A DNA stretch of 62,206 bases from a bacterium (GTDB taxonomy: Bacteria > Acidobacteriota > Terriglobia > Terriglobales > Acidobacteriaceae): the NCBI GenBank assembly GCA_026225095.1, contig JAMFSC010000001.1, forward strand, positions 1-62,206, written 5' to 3'. This document shows positions 45,058-55,604 of the stretch, piece after piece. A program made the position numbers and the translations under genes. The notes under the pieces were generated by a model. It had not been told where the DNA came from, ran no database searches, and saw nothing but the letters and a program-made list of their open reading frames with translations. Within the stretch, counting starts at the first letter, position 1; each line of letters begins with the position of its first letter.

Positions 45058-46277
45058 AGAAAGAGTTCGCACCCTTCGAGCGGATCGCCCGTCGGCACAA
45101 AGTCGGGTGCCCCACCTTCGCGACACGTCTCATCGTCGCTAAGGTGGGCCGGAGCGCCACGACACCCAACGCAGAACCCCAAACCTTCAGCAAATCTGGT
45201 CGTACTTGCCCTTCTGTCTGTCATTCCCGAAGGGAATCTGCGTTTGCCCTCCTCTACACCGCGACCAGATCCGCACTAGCCCTGACCGTCTTCACAACCA
45301 TCCTCTGCGCTGGTCAAACCACCCGCCCCATCCCCGCGCAGGAACCCATCTCCACCCTCCACTCCAACGCGACCCTCGTCCTCGTTCCCACCCTCGTCCT
45401 CTCGCCCACCGGAGAACTCGTCCACAACCTCACGCCCGAGGACTTCCGCCTCACCGACAACGGCGTCCCCCAGAAGGCGACGGTCGAAGATCAGGAGCGC
45501 CAGCCCCTCGCCATCGTCGTCGTCCTCCAAACCGGAGGCGCCGCCCGCGACCAGCTCCCCAACTACCAGCACCTCGGAACCATGATCGAGTCCCTCTCCG
45601 GCGAGGCCCCCCATAAAGTCGCCCTCATCACCTTCGACAGCGCGCCGGAGGAGCTCTGGAGCTTCCCGCTTCTGCCCGACGGCCTCACCTACGCCTTCAC
45701 CCACCCCGAACCCGGAGACGACGGAGCCGCCCTCCTCGACGCCACCTCCAGCGCCATCGATCTCCTCGACCAGCAGCCCCCCGAATCTCGCCGCATCATC
45801 CTCCTCTTCAGCCAGCCCCATGATGCAGGCAGCCACACCACCCCCGACACAGTCCTCCAACGCCTCGCCGAGACCAACACCACCCTCTACAGCCTCACCT
45901 TCTCCCCCGAGCGCAAGTGGGTCAAAGACCAGTTCACCGGCCCCCGCCACGAGAACAAGCCCTACTCCATGCCCGGCCAGCCCAACATCCTCCACACCTT
46001 CGACCTCGGAACCCCGCTCGCCAAGGCCTGGGGAGCCCTCCGCACCGACACCGCCGCCAACGTCGCCGCCCTCTCCGGCGGAGAACACCTGGTCTTCGCC
46101 ACGCGCCACGACCTCGACCAGCAGCTCTCCACCCTCACCAACCACCTGCCCAACCTCTACACCCTCAGCTTCCGCCCCACCTCTACCGAACCCGGCTTTC
46201 ACAACCTCAAGGTCGAGATTCTCCACCAGCCCCACACCCCGGAAGTCTCCGCCCGCGCCGGCTACTGGGCCAGATAA
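45054..46277 (+). CDS. Second VWFA-related protein, with an N-terminus built from inserted repeats
   Basis: A 407-residue VWFA-related protein ('LVLVPTLVLSPTGELVHNLT', then 'VVLQTGGAARDQLP'). Residues about 1-60 are odd: they contain the translation of repeat R1 (45102-45170) and then of repeat R4 (45207-45253). Only after them comes the signal-peptide-like segment 'ALALTVFTTILCAGQ' at about 73-87. No ATG/GTG/TTG lies between the repeats and that segment, except GTG within R1. Either the repeats are translated and move the signal peptide inward, or the original start has been disrupted. ATG 45054 overlaps the stop of the first VWFA gene, so coupling to it is conserved. Confidence 0.82.
   Translation: MKKEFAPFERIARRHKVGCPTFATRLIVAKVGRSATTPNAEPQTFSKSGRTCPSVCHSRRESAFALLYTATRSALALTVFTTILCAGQTTRPIPAQEPISTLHSNATLVLVPTLVLSPTGELVHNLTPEDFRLTDNGVPQKATVEDQERQPLAIVVVLQTGGAARDQLPNYQHLGTMIESLSGEAPHKVALITFDSAPEELWSFPLLPDGLTYAFTHPEPGDDGAALLDATSSAIDLLDQQPPESRRIILLFSQPHDAGSHTTPDTVLQRLAETNTTLYSLTFSPERKWVKDQFTGPRHENKPYSMPGQPNILHTFDLGTPLAKAWGALRTDTAANVAALSGGEHLVFATRHDLDQQLSTLTNHLPNLYTLSFRPTSTEPGFHNLKVEILHQPHTPEVSARAGYWAR
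45102..45170 (-). repeat. Dispersed palindromic repeat R1, copy 2 (inside the second VWFA gene)
   Basis: On the minus strand the 69 bp match copy 1 (17100-17168) with about 4 differences. The palindrome arms CCCACCTT...AAGGTGGG are intact. It is in frame and open when read on the + strand as part of the VWFA gene N-terminus. Confidence 0.9.
45207..45253 (+). repeat. Dispersed repeat R4, copy 1
   Basis: Identical over 34 bp (starting at 'tgtctgtcattcccgaaggg') to 48252-48285, with similar flanks (TTGCC before, GTTTGC after). It contains the TTCCCGAAGGGAA palindrome. It lies inside the second VWFA gene. Confidence 0.85.
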
Positions 46278-46604
46278 AGCTATCCTCCGATCGCGATAGA
46301 CTCTAGTGCAGATTGCCTGATGGTGTGGAGTCGGGTGCCCCACGCTCTGGTCTTCCGGGCTGAAGGCCCATCCTATACCAGCCTGGGGCGGAGCCCCAGG
46401 GTCCCAACCAATCCACGAACAAGGGCTGAAAGCCCGACCTATGCCCTCGTCCATGCGGCCGGCTACGTCGTCTAACCGAGCCTCCCCACCTTCCTGCAAG
46501 AGTTGTTCCTAGTTCCTAGTACGTTTCCGGAAAGCAAACGACAAAAGCTCAAGTCCCGACCTATAAGAAGCGCAACCACACCTCCAGGAGAGCCGCTCTA
46601 ACCC
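46278..46604. repeat. Intergenic region with an R1 fragment and GC-rich hairpins
   Basis: This 327-bp gap has an R1 fragment (GTCGGGTGCCCCAC at 46330-46343). Three short hairpins follow: GGGCTGAAGGCCC (46357-46369), CTGGGGCGGAGCCCCAG (46382-46398) and GGGCTGAAAGCCC (46423-46435). No gene is seen. The CAGGAGAG near 46585 may serve the next gene. Confidence 0.6.
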
Positions 46605-48224
46605 ATGCCACTTTCGACTCCCCAGACCCCAACCCAGATCGCCACCTCCCTCGAAGCCTTCCTAACCGATCACCCCACCGCCGCCCTCCTCGAAGACGGC
46701 AAGCTCCTCTTCGACATGCGCACCGCCCGCTACACCCTCTCGACCGAGCACAACCGCTGCACCCTCCATCTCTGGGATACGGAAGCCCCCGCCTCCCGAA
46801 CCCTCGTCCGCCGCGTCCTCGCCACCGAGCTCCGAAAGTCCGTTCTCCGCGTCAGCACCCGACGCTTCGGCCAGCCCCGCCCCCAAACGTTGGAACTAGC
46901 CGCCGACCGCGACCGCCGCACCCCCTCCACCCGCGACAACACCCGCACCCTCTACCTCCGCATCCTCGAACGCGTCCTCCTCCGAGCCTTCCCCGACTGG
47001 AAGCCCGACTCCTTCCGCACCGCCATGGATCTCGAAAAGTCCTTCGGCCCCGCCTACGCCCGAGGCCTCCTCATCCAGGGCCAGAACGCCTGGGCCGTCA
47101 TCGCCGTTAACCCCGAAGAGCCGCCCGCCACCATCGACGGCATCCTCACCCTCGGCATCCTCTGGCTCGCCCACTGCCGCGAGCACTCTGGAGGCCGCCG
47201 CCTCGTCCAGGGCCTCCGCCTCATCGTCCCCACCGGAACCGCAACCCTCACCCTCTCCCGCCTCGCCTGGCTCAACCAGGCTGTAGCGAAGTACGAGATC
47301 TACGAGCTCAACCCCCAAACCGAGGACCTCGAACCCCGCGACCCCGCCGACCACGGCAACCTCCACACCCATCTCCACCACGCCCCCAACCTCTCCCTGG
47401 CCCGCGAGCGCTTCGCCGACCCCGCCGCCCGCGTGATGTCGTTAGTTCCACCCGACCGATACCCAGACGTAGACCAGCGCATCCGATCTGCGACCGAACT
47501 CGCCTTTCTCGTCCATGGCCTCGAATTCGCCCGTATCCGCATCCGTCCCGCCGCCACCAGCTTCGATCTCACCCCCCACATCACCTTCGGAGCCGCCGCC
47601 AGCGAGACCGAACTCACCGAAGAGACCGAACCCGCCCTTCGTGATCTCGTCACCCAGCTCTTCGCCCGCCGCCACCCCTCCGGCGACCGCCGCGACCCCC
47701 TCTACCGCATGGCACCCGAACGCTGGCTCGAGTCCTCCCTCCGCCGCGACGCAGCCCCCCTCGAAGCCCACGACACCAAACTCCAGCTCGATCACGTCTA
47801 CGCCCAGGTCCCGGCCTTCGCCGCCGCCGACCGCGGCATGCTCGATCTCCTCACCGTCACCGAAGACGGCCGTTTAGCCGTCATCGAACTGAAAGCCGAC
47901 GAAGACCTCCACCTCGCCCTCCAGGGCCTCGACTACTGGATCCGTGTCCGCCACCACCACCTCCAGCACCCGGACAACATCACCGGCCTCGGCGAGTTCC
48001 AAAGCCACGGCTACTTCGGTGGCATCCCCCTCGCCCGCCTCCCCCCGCGCCTCTACCTCGTAGCCCCCGCCCTCCGCGTCCATCCCGCCACCGAGGTCAT
48101 CCTCCGCCACCTCTCCCCCCAGGTGGAGTGGACCCTCATCGCCCTCGACGAACGCTGGCGCACCCGCATCAAGTCCGTCTGGCGCAAACGCCACACCGAC
48201 CAACCCGCCCACTCCGACTTCTAG
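46605..48224 (+). CDS. Uncharacterised protein with a PD-(D/E)XK-type nuclease motif
   Basis: A 539-residue soluble protein. The C-terminal third carries 'RGMLDLLTVTEDGRLAVIEL' plus 'KADEDLHLALQGLDYWIRV': D414 and E428-x-K430 with a following glutamine motif give the layout of a PD-(D/E)XK nuclease (NucS/RecB-like). The N-terminal 400 residues have no domain I recognise, only regularly spaced charged helices. No partner gene is evident; it is flanked by repeats on both sides and faces dus. ATG 46605 has AGGAGAG about 13 nt upstream, so the start is moderately sure. Confidence 0.78.
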   Translation: MPLSTPQTPTQIATSLEAFLTDHPTAALLEDGKLLFDMRTARYTLSTEHNRCTLHLWDTEAPASRTLVRRVLATELRKSVLRVSTRRFGQPRPQTLELAADRDRRTPSTRDNTRTLYLRILERVLLRAFPDWKPDSFRTAMDLEKSFGPAYARGLLIQGQNAWAVIAVNPEEPPATIDGILTLGILWLAHCREHSGGRRLVQGLRLIVPTGTATLTLSRLAWLNQAVAKYEIYELNPQTEDLEPRDPADHGNLHTHLHHAPNLSLARERFADPAARVMSLVPPDRYPDVDQRIRSATELAFLVHGLEFARIRIRPAATSFDLTPHITFGAAASETELTEETEPALRDLVTQLFARRHPSGDRRDPLYRMAPERWLESSLRRDAAPLEAHDTKLQLDHVYAQVPAFAAADRGMLDLLTVTEDGRLAVIELKADEDLHLALQGLDYWIRVRHHHLQHPDNITGLGEFQSHGYFGGIPLARLPPRLYLVAPALRVHPATEVILRHLSPQVEWTLIALDERWRTRIKSVWRKRHTDQPAHSDF

Positions 48225-48243
48225 AGCCTCGGCGTCCTTGCCT

Positions 48244-48290
48244 TTGCCTTTTTGTCTGTCATTCCCGAAGGGAATCTGCGTTTGCTCTCT
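48244..48290 (+). repeat. Dispersed repeat R4, copy 2
   Basis: Matches 45207-45253 over 34 bp without change; see that entry. It lies in the gap between convergent genes. Confidence 0.85.
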
Positions 48291-48329
48291 TCTAAACTGG
48301 CACCAAATCCGCCCAAACGCGCACCAGTC

Positions 48330-49598
48330 TCAGTCGCAATACTCCCCAGCCGTCACCAGCTCCGCCGCCATCACCTCATCCTCACTCGCCACATGCGTCT
48401 CCGCTCGCGAGGTGAAGAACCCATCCACCGCCTCCAGCACCCGCGCCCCGCTCTTGGCCTCGAAGATCTGCTTCCGCAGCGCCCCACCCCCCTGCACCCC
48501 ATGCGTGAACCACGCCGCAAACTGCTTCATCTTCCCCACGCAGTCCCGCACCGACTTCTCCCGCGCCACCTGCCCCGCCGCCGTAATCGCCTCGGCCCGG
48601 GCGGCTTCGGTCGCATTTTCCAACTCAATCTCCTCGACCATCTTCTGGAAGTAGTCCCGGATCATCCGGTACCGGTCCGCATCCGTCGGCGTGTCATACC
48701 GCCCCGTCGCCGTGTACTGCGCAATCTGCCGGAAGATCCACGGATTCGCCGGAGCCACTCGCCCGATCATGACCGCATCGCACCCCGTCTTCTCCACCAT
48801 CGCCGCCGCATCCTCCGGCGTCCTCACATCCCCGTTCCCAATCACCGGAATCGAAACCGCATCCTTGACCGCCGCGATCCACTCCCACCGCGCCTGCCCC
48901 GTATACCCATCCTCCCGCGTACGAGCATGAAGCGCGACCGCATTCAACCCACAGTCCTCCGCCATTTTGGCAAGCTCAACGCAGACGATGTGGTGATCGT
49001 TCCACCCCATCCGAAACTTCACCGTAAAGGGAATCGTGATCGCCCCCCGCACCGCCTTGAAGATCTCCCCGATCAAGGGCAGATCCCGCAGCAGCCCCGA
49101 CCCCCCATTGCAAGCGACCACCCGCTTCGCCGGACAGCCCAGATTAAGGTCGACGATATCGAACCCCGCATCCTGGCAGATCCGCGCCGAGTCGGCCAGC
49201 GTAGCCGGATTGGACCCGAATAGCTGCGCCGAGATCGGATGCTCATCATCGTAGTAGGTCAGGTACCGTTTCCGCTTCGACTCCCGCATCCGCGACAGCC
49301 CGTCCGCCGAGGTGAACTCGGTCATAATCAGCCCGCACCCGGACTGCTGGTTTGTAACCAGTTCTTCCACACTTCGGCCCCCGTTGTCCCCAGCGGAATT
49401 CACCGAATACATGCTCGCATTCTTGATAAAACGCCGAAAAACCGTGTCCGTCACCCCCGCCATCGGAGCCAAAACGGTAGCCGGAGCCACCACAATTTCA
49501 CCAATCTTAAACGACGCCGGCACCCGAGCCCCCACCGGCATCGCATGTTCGACGGGCTCGTCCCACTGCTTCTTCTCGAGCGTGTACCGCTTCTTCAT
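48330..49598 (-). CDS. tRNA-dihydrouridine synthase (DusB-like)
   Basis: FMN enzyme that reduces uridine to dihydrouridine in tRNA. The 422-residue protein has 'LAPMAGVTDTVFRRF', 'AQLFGSNPATLADSA', 'DLNLGCPAKRVV' (with the catalytic Cys), 'KFRMGWND', 'ALHARTREDGYTGQARWEWI' and 'GNGDVRTPEDA'. I chose ATG 49598 because the rpmE terminator hairpin (49624-49647) covers the longer frame up to 49634. It is about 80 residues longer than E. coli DusB at the C-terminus, with a helical extension after 'VAREKSVRDCVGK'. It is downstream of rpmE on the same strand, behind its terminator. Confidence 0.92.
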   Translation of the reverse strand: MKKRYTLEKKQWDEPVEHAMPVGARVPASFKIGEIVVAPATVLAPMAGVTDTVFRRFIKNASMYSVNSAGDNGGRSVEELVTNQQSGCGLIMTEFTSADGLSRMRESKRKRYLTYYDDEHPISAQLFGSNPATLADSARICQDAGFDIVDLNLGCPAKRVVACNGGSGLLRDLPLIGEIFKAVRGAITIPFTVKFRMGWNDHHIVCVELAKMAEDCGLNAVALHARTREDGYTGQARWEWIAAVKDAVSIPVIGNGDVRTPEDAAAMVEKTGCDAVMIGRVAPANPWIFRQIAQYTATGRYDTPTDADRYRMIRDYFQKMVEEIELENATEAARAEAITAAGQVAREKSVRDCVGKMKQFAAWFTHGVQGGGALRKQIFEAKSGARVLEAVDGFFTSRAETHVASEDEVMAAELVTAGEYCD

Positions 49599-49611
49599 CT
49601 GTCGCAACCCC

Positions 49612-49647
49612 CACAAAACAAAAGGCCTCCGCACTGTGGCGGAGGCC
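49612..49647 (-). terminator. Rho-independent terminator after rpmE
   Basis: GGCCTCCGC (49624-49632 on +) pairs with GCGGAGGCC (49639-49647), loop of 6, and on the minus strand it is followed by TTTTGTTTT. This rules out an upstream start for dus. Confidence 0.88.
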
Positions 49648-49669
49648 CTCGGCTCAAAACCCCAGCCCC

Positions 49670-49915
49670 TTACTTGACCTCGGCCTTGGCCGTCTCTGCC
49701 TTGCCCGCGTCGCTCTTGGCGAACTTGCGGCGGAACCGTTCCACGCGTCCTGCTGTGTCGATCAGCTTCTGCTTACCCGTAAAGAACGGGTGGCAGGCCG
49801 AACAAATTTCAACCACAATCGCGCCCTTATGCGTAGAACGCGTATCAAACTCATTGCCACACGCACACTTCACATGCGTATCGTGATAATCCGGATGAAT
49901 CCCCTGCTTTGGCAT
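49670..49915 (-). CDS. rpmE: 50S ribosomal protein L31 (zinc-binding, C+ type)
   Basis: An 81-residue ribosomal protein with '[20 protein letters not shown]', '[15 protein letters not shown]' and '[10 protein letters not shown]': the complete L31 pattern with both cysteine pairs, so it is the zinc-containing form. A clear AGGAAA ribosome site precedes ATG 49915. Monocistronic, closed by the terminator at 49612-49647. Confidence 0.97.
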   Translation of the reverse strand: MPKQGIHPDYHDTHVKCACGNEFDTRSTHKGAIVVEICSACHPFFTGKQKLIDTAGRVERFRRKFAKSDAGKAETAKAEVK

Positions 49916-50091
49916 GTCATTTCCTGTCCAACTGAATTTTTCGGCGCGCGGATCGCTTGCGAACGGTCATACTCACGTCACATCGATGGGCCTGTCGCAC
50001 AGCCTGCGCCCCGTTTTCGCGGGTACGCGTCCAACCAGTATATAGGATTCCCACACCCTGCCGAAGGATTCATCTTGGCTCCGAACCCTGC

Positions 50092-50097
50092 GATACT
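50092..50097 (+). promoter_or_regulatory. -10-like hexamer 8 nt before the DnaC-like ATG
   Basis: GATACT, then GGAACGGT, then ATG 50106. Short-leader or leaderless start; no strong Shine-Dalgarno. Confidence 0.35.
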
Positions 50098-50105
50098 GGA
50101 ACGGT

Positions 50106-50855
50106 ATGTCAGAAGTCTGCCCCATCTGCGAAGGCGCCGGTCTCCGAATCATCCAGGAAGACGGCCGTCAGGTCGCCACGCCCTGCACCTGCCGTCTGCA
50201 GCAGCGCACCGCCCGCATGCTCGACCGCGCCCACATCCCCAAGCGCTACGAGCACTGCTCCCTCGAGTCCTTCGACACCCACTTCCCCTCGGCCAACCGC
50301 ACCCTCACCGCAGCCCATATGCGCGCACGCCGTTTCGTCGAAGGCTACCCAGTAGAGACCGCCGGCACCGGCCTCCTGCTCACCGGCTCCATCGGAGTCG
50401 GCAAAACTCACCTCGCGGTCGGAATTCTCCAGTCCCTCGTCTCCGAGCGCGGAGCAACCGGCCTCTTCTACGACTACCGTGATCTCCTCAAGCAGGTCCA
50501 GAACAGCTACAACCGCAACAACTCGACCACCGAATCCGAGATTCTGAAGCCTGTGTTTGAAGCCGAGGTTCTGGTCCTCGACGAACTCGGGGCCAACAAG
50601 CCCACCGACTGGGTCTGGGACACGGTCGCCCACATCCTCAACACCCGTTACAACGACCGCCGCACCACCATCATCACGACGAACTACGCGAATCTAGGCC
50701 CGCTCGGCTCCGATCCCGCCTCCCGCTCCCGCGAGGAGACCCTCGGAGACCGCATCGGCGAACGTATGCGCTCCCGCCTTCAGGAGATGTGCGTCGTCGT
50801 CGAGATGCAGGGCCAGGACTTCCGCCAGAAGGTCAAACGCGCCAGCTTCGCCTGA
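50106..50855 (+). CDS. DnaC/IstB-like AAA+ ATPase with N-terminal zinc finger
   Basis: A 249-residue ATPase of the DnaC/DnaI/IstB group. N-terminal CPIC (5-8) and CTC (27-29) clusters look like a zinc finger. The P-loop 'LTGSIGVGKTHLAVGIL' has K100, Walker B is 'VLVLDELGA' (about 157-165), and 'TTIITTNYA' is the sensor I region. In Bacillus-type helicase loading DnaI carries a similar N-terminal zinc domain, so a helicase-loader role is likely; no adjacent transposase supports IstB. It is the last gene before the strand-composition switch at about 51.2 kb. Confidence 0.88.
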   Translation: MSEVCPICEGAGLRIIQEDGRQVATPCTCRLQQRTARMLDRAHIPKRYEHCSLESFDTHFPSANRTLTAAHMRARRFVEGYPVETAGTGLLLTGSIGVGKTHLAVGILQSLVSERGATGLFYDYRDLLKQVQNSYNRNNSTTESEILKPVFEAEVLVLDELGANKPTDWVWDTVAHILNTRYNDRRTTIITTNYANLGPLGSDPASRSREETLGDRIGERMRSRLQEMCVVVEMQGQDFRQKVKRASFA

Positions 50856-51137
50856 GCAACAGCTCGGAGAACATCTCCATTCCACGGAGACAACGAACCC
50901 TCGCGTCCGCAACCGACCGCCTCACCTTCCTCCGGATCCTGCGCGGCAGACGCCTCTCCGCAGGATCCAGGGGAGGCACCAGAAAAAGCCCGCCATAGTT
51001 GTTGCAATCCTTCGTCATTCCACCTTTATCGGCGGAGCCGCGATAACTCTGAATCTGTAGCGCAATCGGACGGGTTACCTGCGAGCTCACGCAACGCGAA
51101 CGGCACCACCTGATGGCTCATCGCCGCCCCCGCGATT
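50856..51137. other. Intergenic region between DnaC-like gene and membrane-anchored protein; no gene seen
   Basis: About 280 bp with the inverted repeat at 50934-50968 and no credible open frame. The strand bias changes soon after it (about 51.2-51.4 kb). Confidence 0.4.
50934..50968. repeat. Perfect 10-bp inverted repeat near the strand-composition switch
   Basis: GGATCCTGCG (50934-50943), a 15-nt spacer and CGCAGGATCC (50959-50968). It lies 80 bp past the DnaC-like stop, with no T-tract. No DnaA box matching TTATCCACA was seen around it. Confidence 0.7.
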
Positions 51138-51143
51138 TAGAAT
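51138..51143 (+). promoter_or_regulatory. -10-like hexamer 8 nt before the 51152 gene
   Basis: TAGAAT, then CACGGCTT, then ATG 51152. Possible leaderless or short-leader start. Confidence 0.4.
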
Positions 51144-51151
51144 CACGGCTT

Positions 51152-51691
51152 ATGAGCGATCCCCAGATCTCCGGCGCCCCAACACCCCTCTTCACCCCGC
51201 CTTCCCCGGAGCAGAGCGGCCGTCCCGTGGGACCGATCCTCATCGCCGCGGGTGTGGTCATCCTTCTGATTGTTGTGCTGATCGTGACCACTCGCACGCG
51301 TCATACGCCCCCGGCCGGAACCATCCTGCCGCTGTCTGCAGGGGCTGGGAGCCTGGTCCTTTCGGATCTTGCGATGAGTGAGTCGACGAGTCTTTCAGGC
51401 GGCAAGTCCACCTTCATCGACGGGCATGTCAGAAATACCGGGGACCGGACGGTCACCGGGATCACAGTGCAGCTGTTGTTTCGCAATGACATGGGCCTGG
51501 CGCCGCAGGTGGAGACTCAGCCGCTGCAACTCATTCGCACCCACGAGCCTTATGTCGATACCCAGCCGGTGAGCGCCGCTCCACTCGCTCCGGGCGATGA
51601 ACGGGAGTTCCGGTTGATCTTCGAAGACATCAACAGCAACTGGAATATCAACCTGCCCGAGGTTCACATCACCGGGGTCACCACGCGATAG
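51152..51691 (+). CDS. Membrane-anchored protein with DUF2393/DUF3426-like extracytoplasmic domain
   Basis: A 179-residue protein with one N-terminal membrane helix (about 27-46, 'ILIAAGVVILLIVVLIV') and an Ig-like beta domain outside the membrane ('GHVRNTGDRTVTGITVQLLF', 'VSAAPLAPGDEREFRLIFED'). This layout fits DUF2393/DUF3426-type FxLYD proteins, whose role is unknown. ATG 51152 is taken because of TAGAAT 8 nt upstream. Its stop is 2 bp from the convergent DUF1641 stop. Confidence 0.78.
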   Translation: MSDPQISGAPTPLFTPPSPEQSGRPVGPILIAAGVVILLIVVLIVTTRTRHTPPAGTILPLSAGAGSLVLSDLAMSESTSLSGGKSTFIDGHVRNTGDRTVTGITVQLLFRNDMGLAPQVETQPLQLIRTHEPYVDTQPVSAAPLAPGDEREFRLIFEDINSNWNINLPEVHITGVTTR

Positions 51692-51693
51692 AC

Positions 51694-52152
51694 CTATCTC
51701 TTCAGCGTCTTGCCTACGGATGCGAGCAGCAGGGTCATGAAAGAGAGGCCACGGCGGCTATCTTCGCTGATGGCTCGTTTAGCCAGTTGCCAAAGGCTGG
51801 GCGCCTTTTCTTCGGCGGCGTGCTGCTGCCCCGCGGCTGCGACGGCCTTGGCGAGAGAATCGAGCGTGTCCGGGTCGATCGTCATCAGCACACGGCCTAT
51901 CCCGATCAAATTGCGAATCCCAGCAACTCCTTCGGGCAGCTTGGCGTACTCGGCCAGCTTGCCAAAGATCGTATCCTTGGCGCTGACGAGACCGTGAGCG
52001 GCATCCAGCAGGCCCTGGTCGTGAGCCGCCTGCAGCAGGTCAAAGAGCACGAGCATCGCCTCCGCGTGCTCGATCGGAGCCGCCTCCAACCTGCGTTGCA
52101 ACTCCACCTGTGGGTCGATATGCCGCGGCTTGAATGCAATCGGATTCGCCAT
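51694..52152 (-). CDS. DUF1641 protein, formate dehydrogenase companion
   Basis: A 152-residue protein with the helical DUF1641 pattern: 'LVLFDLLQAAHDQGLLDAAH' and 'GIRNLIGIGRVLMTIDPDTL'. DUF1641 genes frequently sit beside formate dehydrogenase alpha genes (as with Bacillus yrhD/yrhE). It is 34 bp downstream of the formate dehydrogenase stop with GAGAGG before ATG 52152, so the two form an operon. Its biochemical task is not established. Confidence 0.85.
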   Translation of the reverse strand: MANPIAFKPRHIDPQVELQRRLEAAPIEHAEAMLVLFDLLQAAHDQGLLDAAHGLVSAKDTIFGKLAEYAKLPEGVAGIRNLIGIGRVLMTIDPDTLDSLAKAVAAAGQQHAAEEKAPSLWQLAKRAISEDSRRGLSFMTLLLASVGKTLKR

Positions 52153-52186
52153 GCCAAGTGCCTCTCGATCTTGTATATCATTGAGT

Positions 52187-55231
<3,045 letters not shown>

Positions 55232-55604
55232 AGAACCGATGTGATGCCGGCGGAGGCTGGCCAAGTTACCCGTTCGAGAACAATACATCGGAAGTGACGG
55301 GCTTTGGAATAGTCCGGGCTTCTGTCATTGAGGGAACCCCTGATCACAGCGCCAGACTGTCCGATAATCGAAACCAAGGCATACCGCTTCGCCAAAACAC
55401 GTTTCTGTCCAGTTTTTCCGAGCAACGGCCCACGTTCTGTCCATCGAAAAACCTCTGGTGAAACATTGGCAATTCCGCAACTACATCCCATAAACCCTTT
55501 AGAAAACCACGATTACAGCGACGCATCCAAATAACGCAAAACATGCTGCTTGATGAGACAAATTCTTCCCGGTGGTCCTACCACTGTGCAGCATGGTCCA
55601 TGGT
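55232..55604. other. Intergenic region with an R6 element; no gene seen
   Basis: This 373-bp gap upstream of the formate dehydrogenase holds the inverted R6 copy at 55405-55509. It presumably also contains the formate dehydrogenase promoter, which I could not pinpoint. Confidence 0.45.
55405..55509 (-). repeat. Dispersed intergenic element R6, copy 2
   Basis: On the minus strand it has TGGTTTTCTAAA, CCAATGTTTCACC, GTGGGCCGTTGC and AAAACTGGACAG in the same order and at nearly the same spacing as copy 1 (16798-16902). Confidence 0.6.

Noticed and set aside
43309..45126. 605-codon minus-strand frame opposite the first VWFA gene
   Set aside because: Repetitive Val/Gly/Asp/Glu composition produced by the codon bias of the real gene on the other strand.
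50106..50855. IstB of an IS21-type element
   Set aside because: No IstA transposase is adjacent, and the N-terminal zinc cluster fits a DnaI-like helicase loader better.
50856..51151. A clear chromosomal origin (oriC)
   Set aside because: The skew switches here, but I found no TTATCCACA-type boxes or AT-rich unwinding stretch; kept only as a skew finding.
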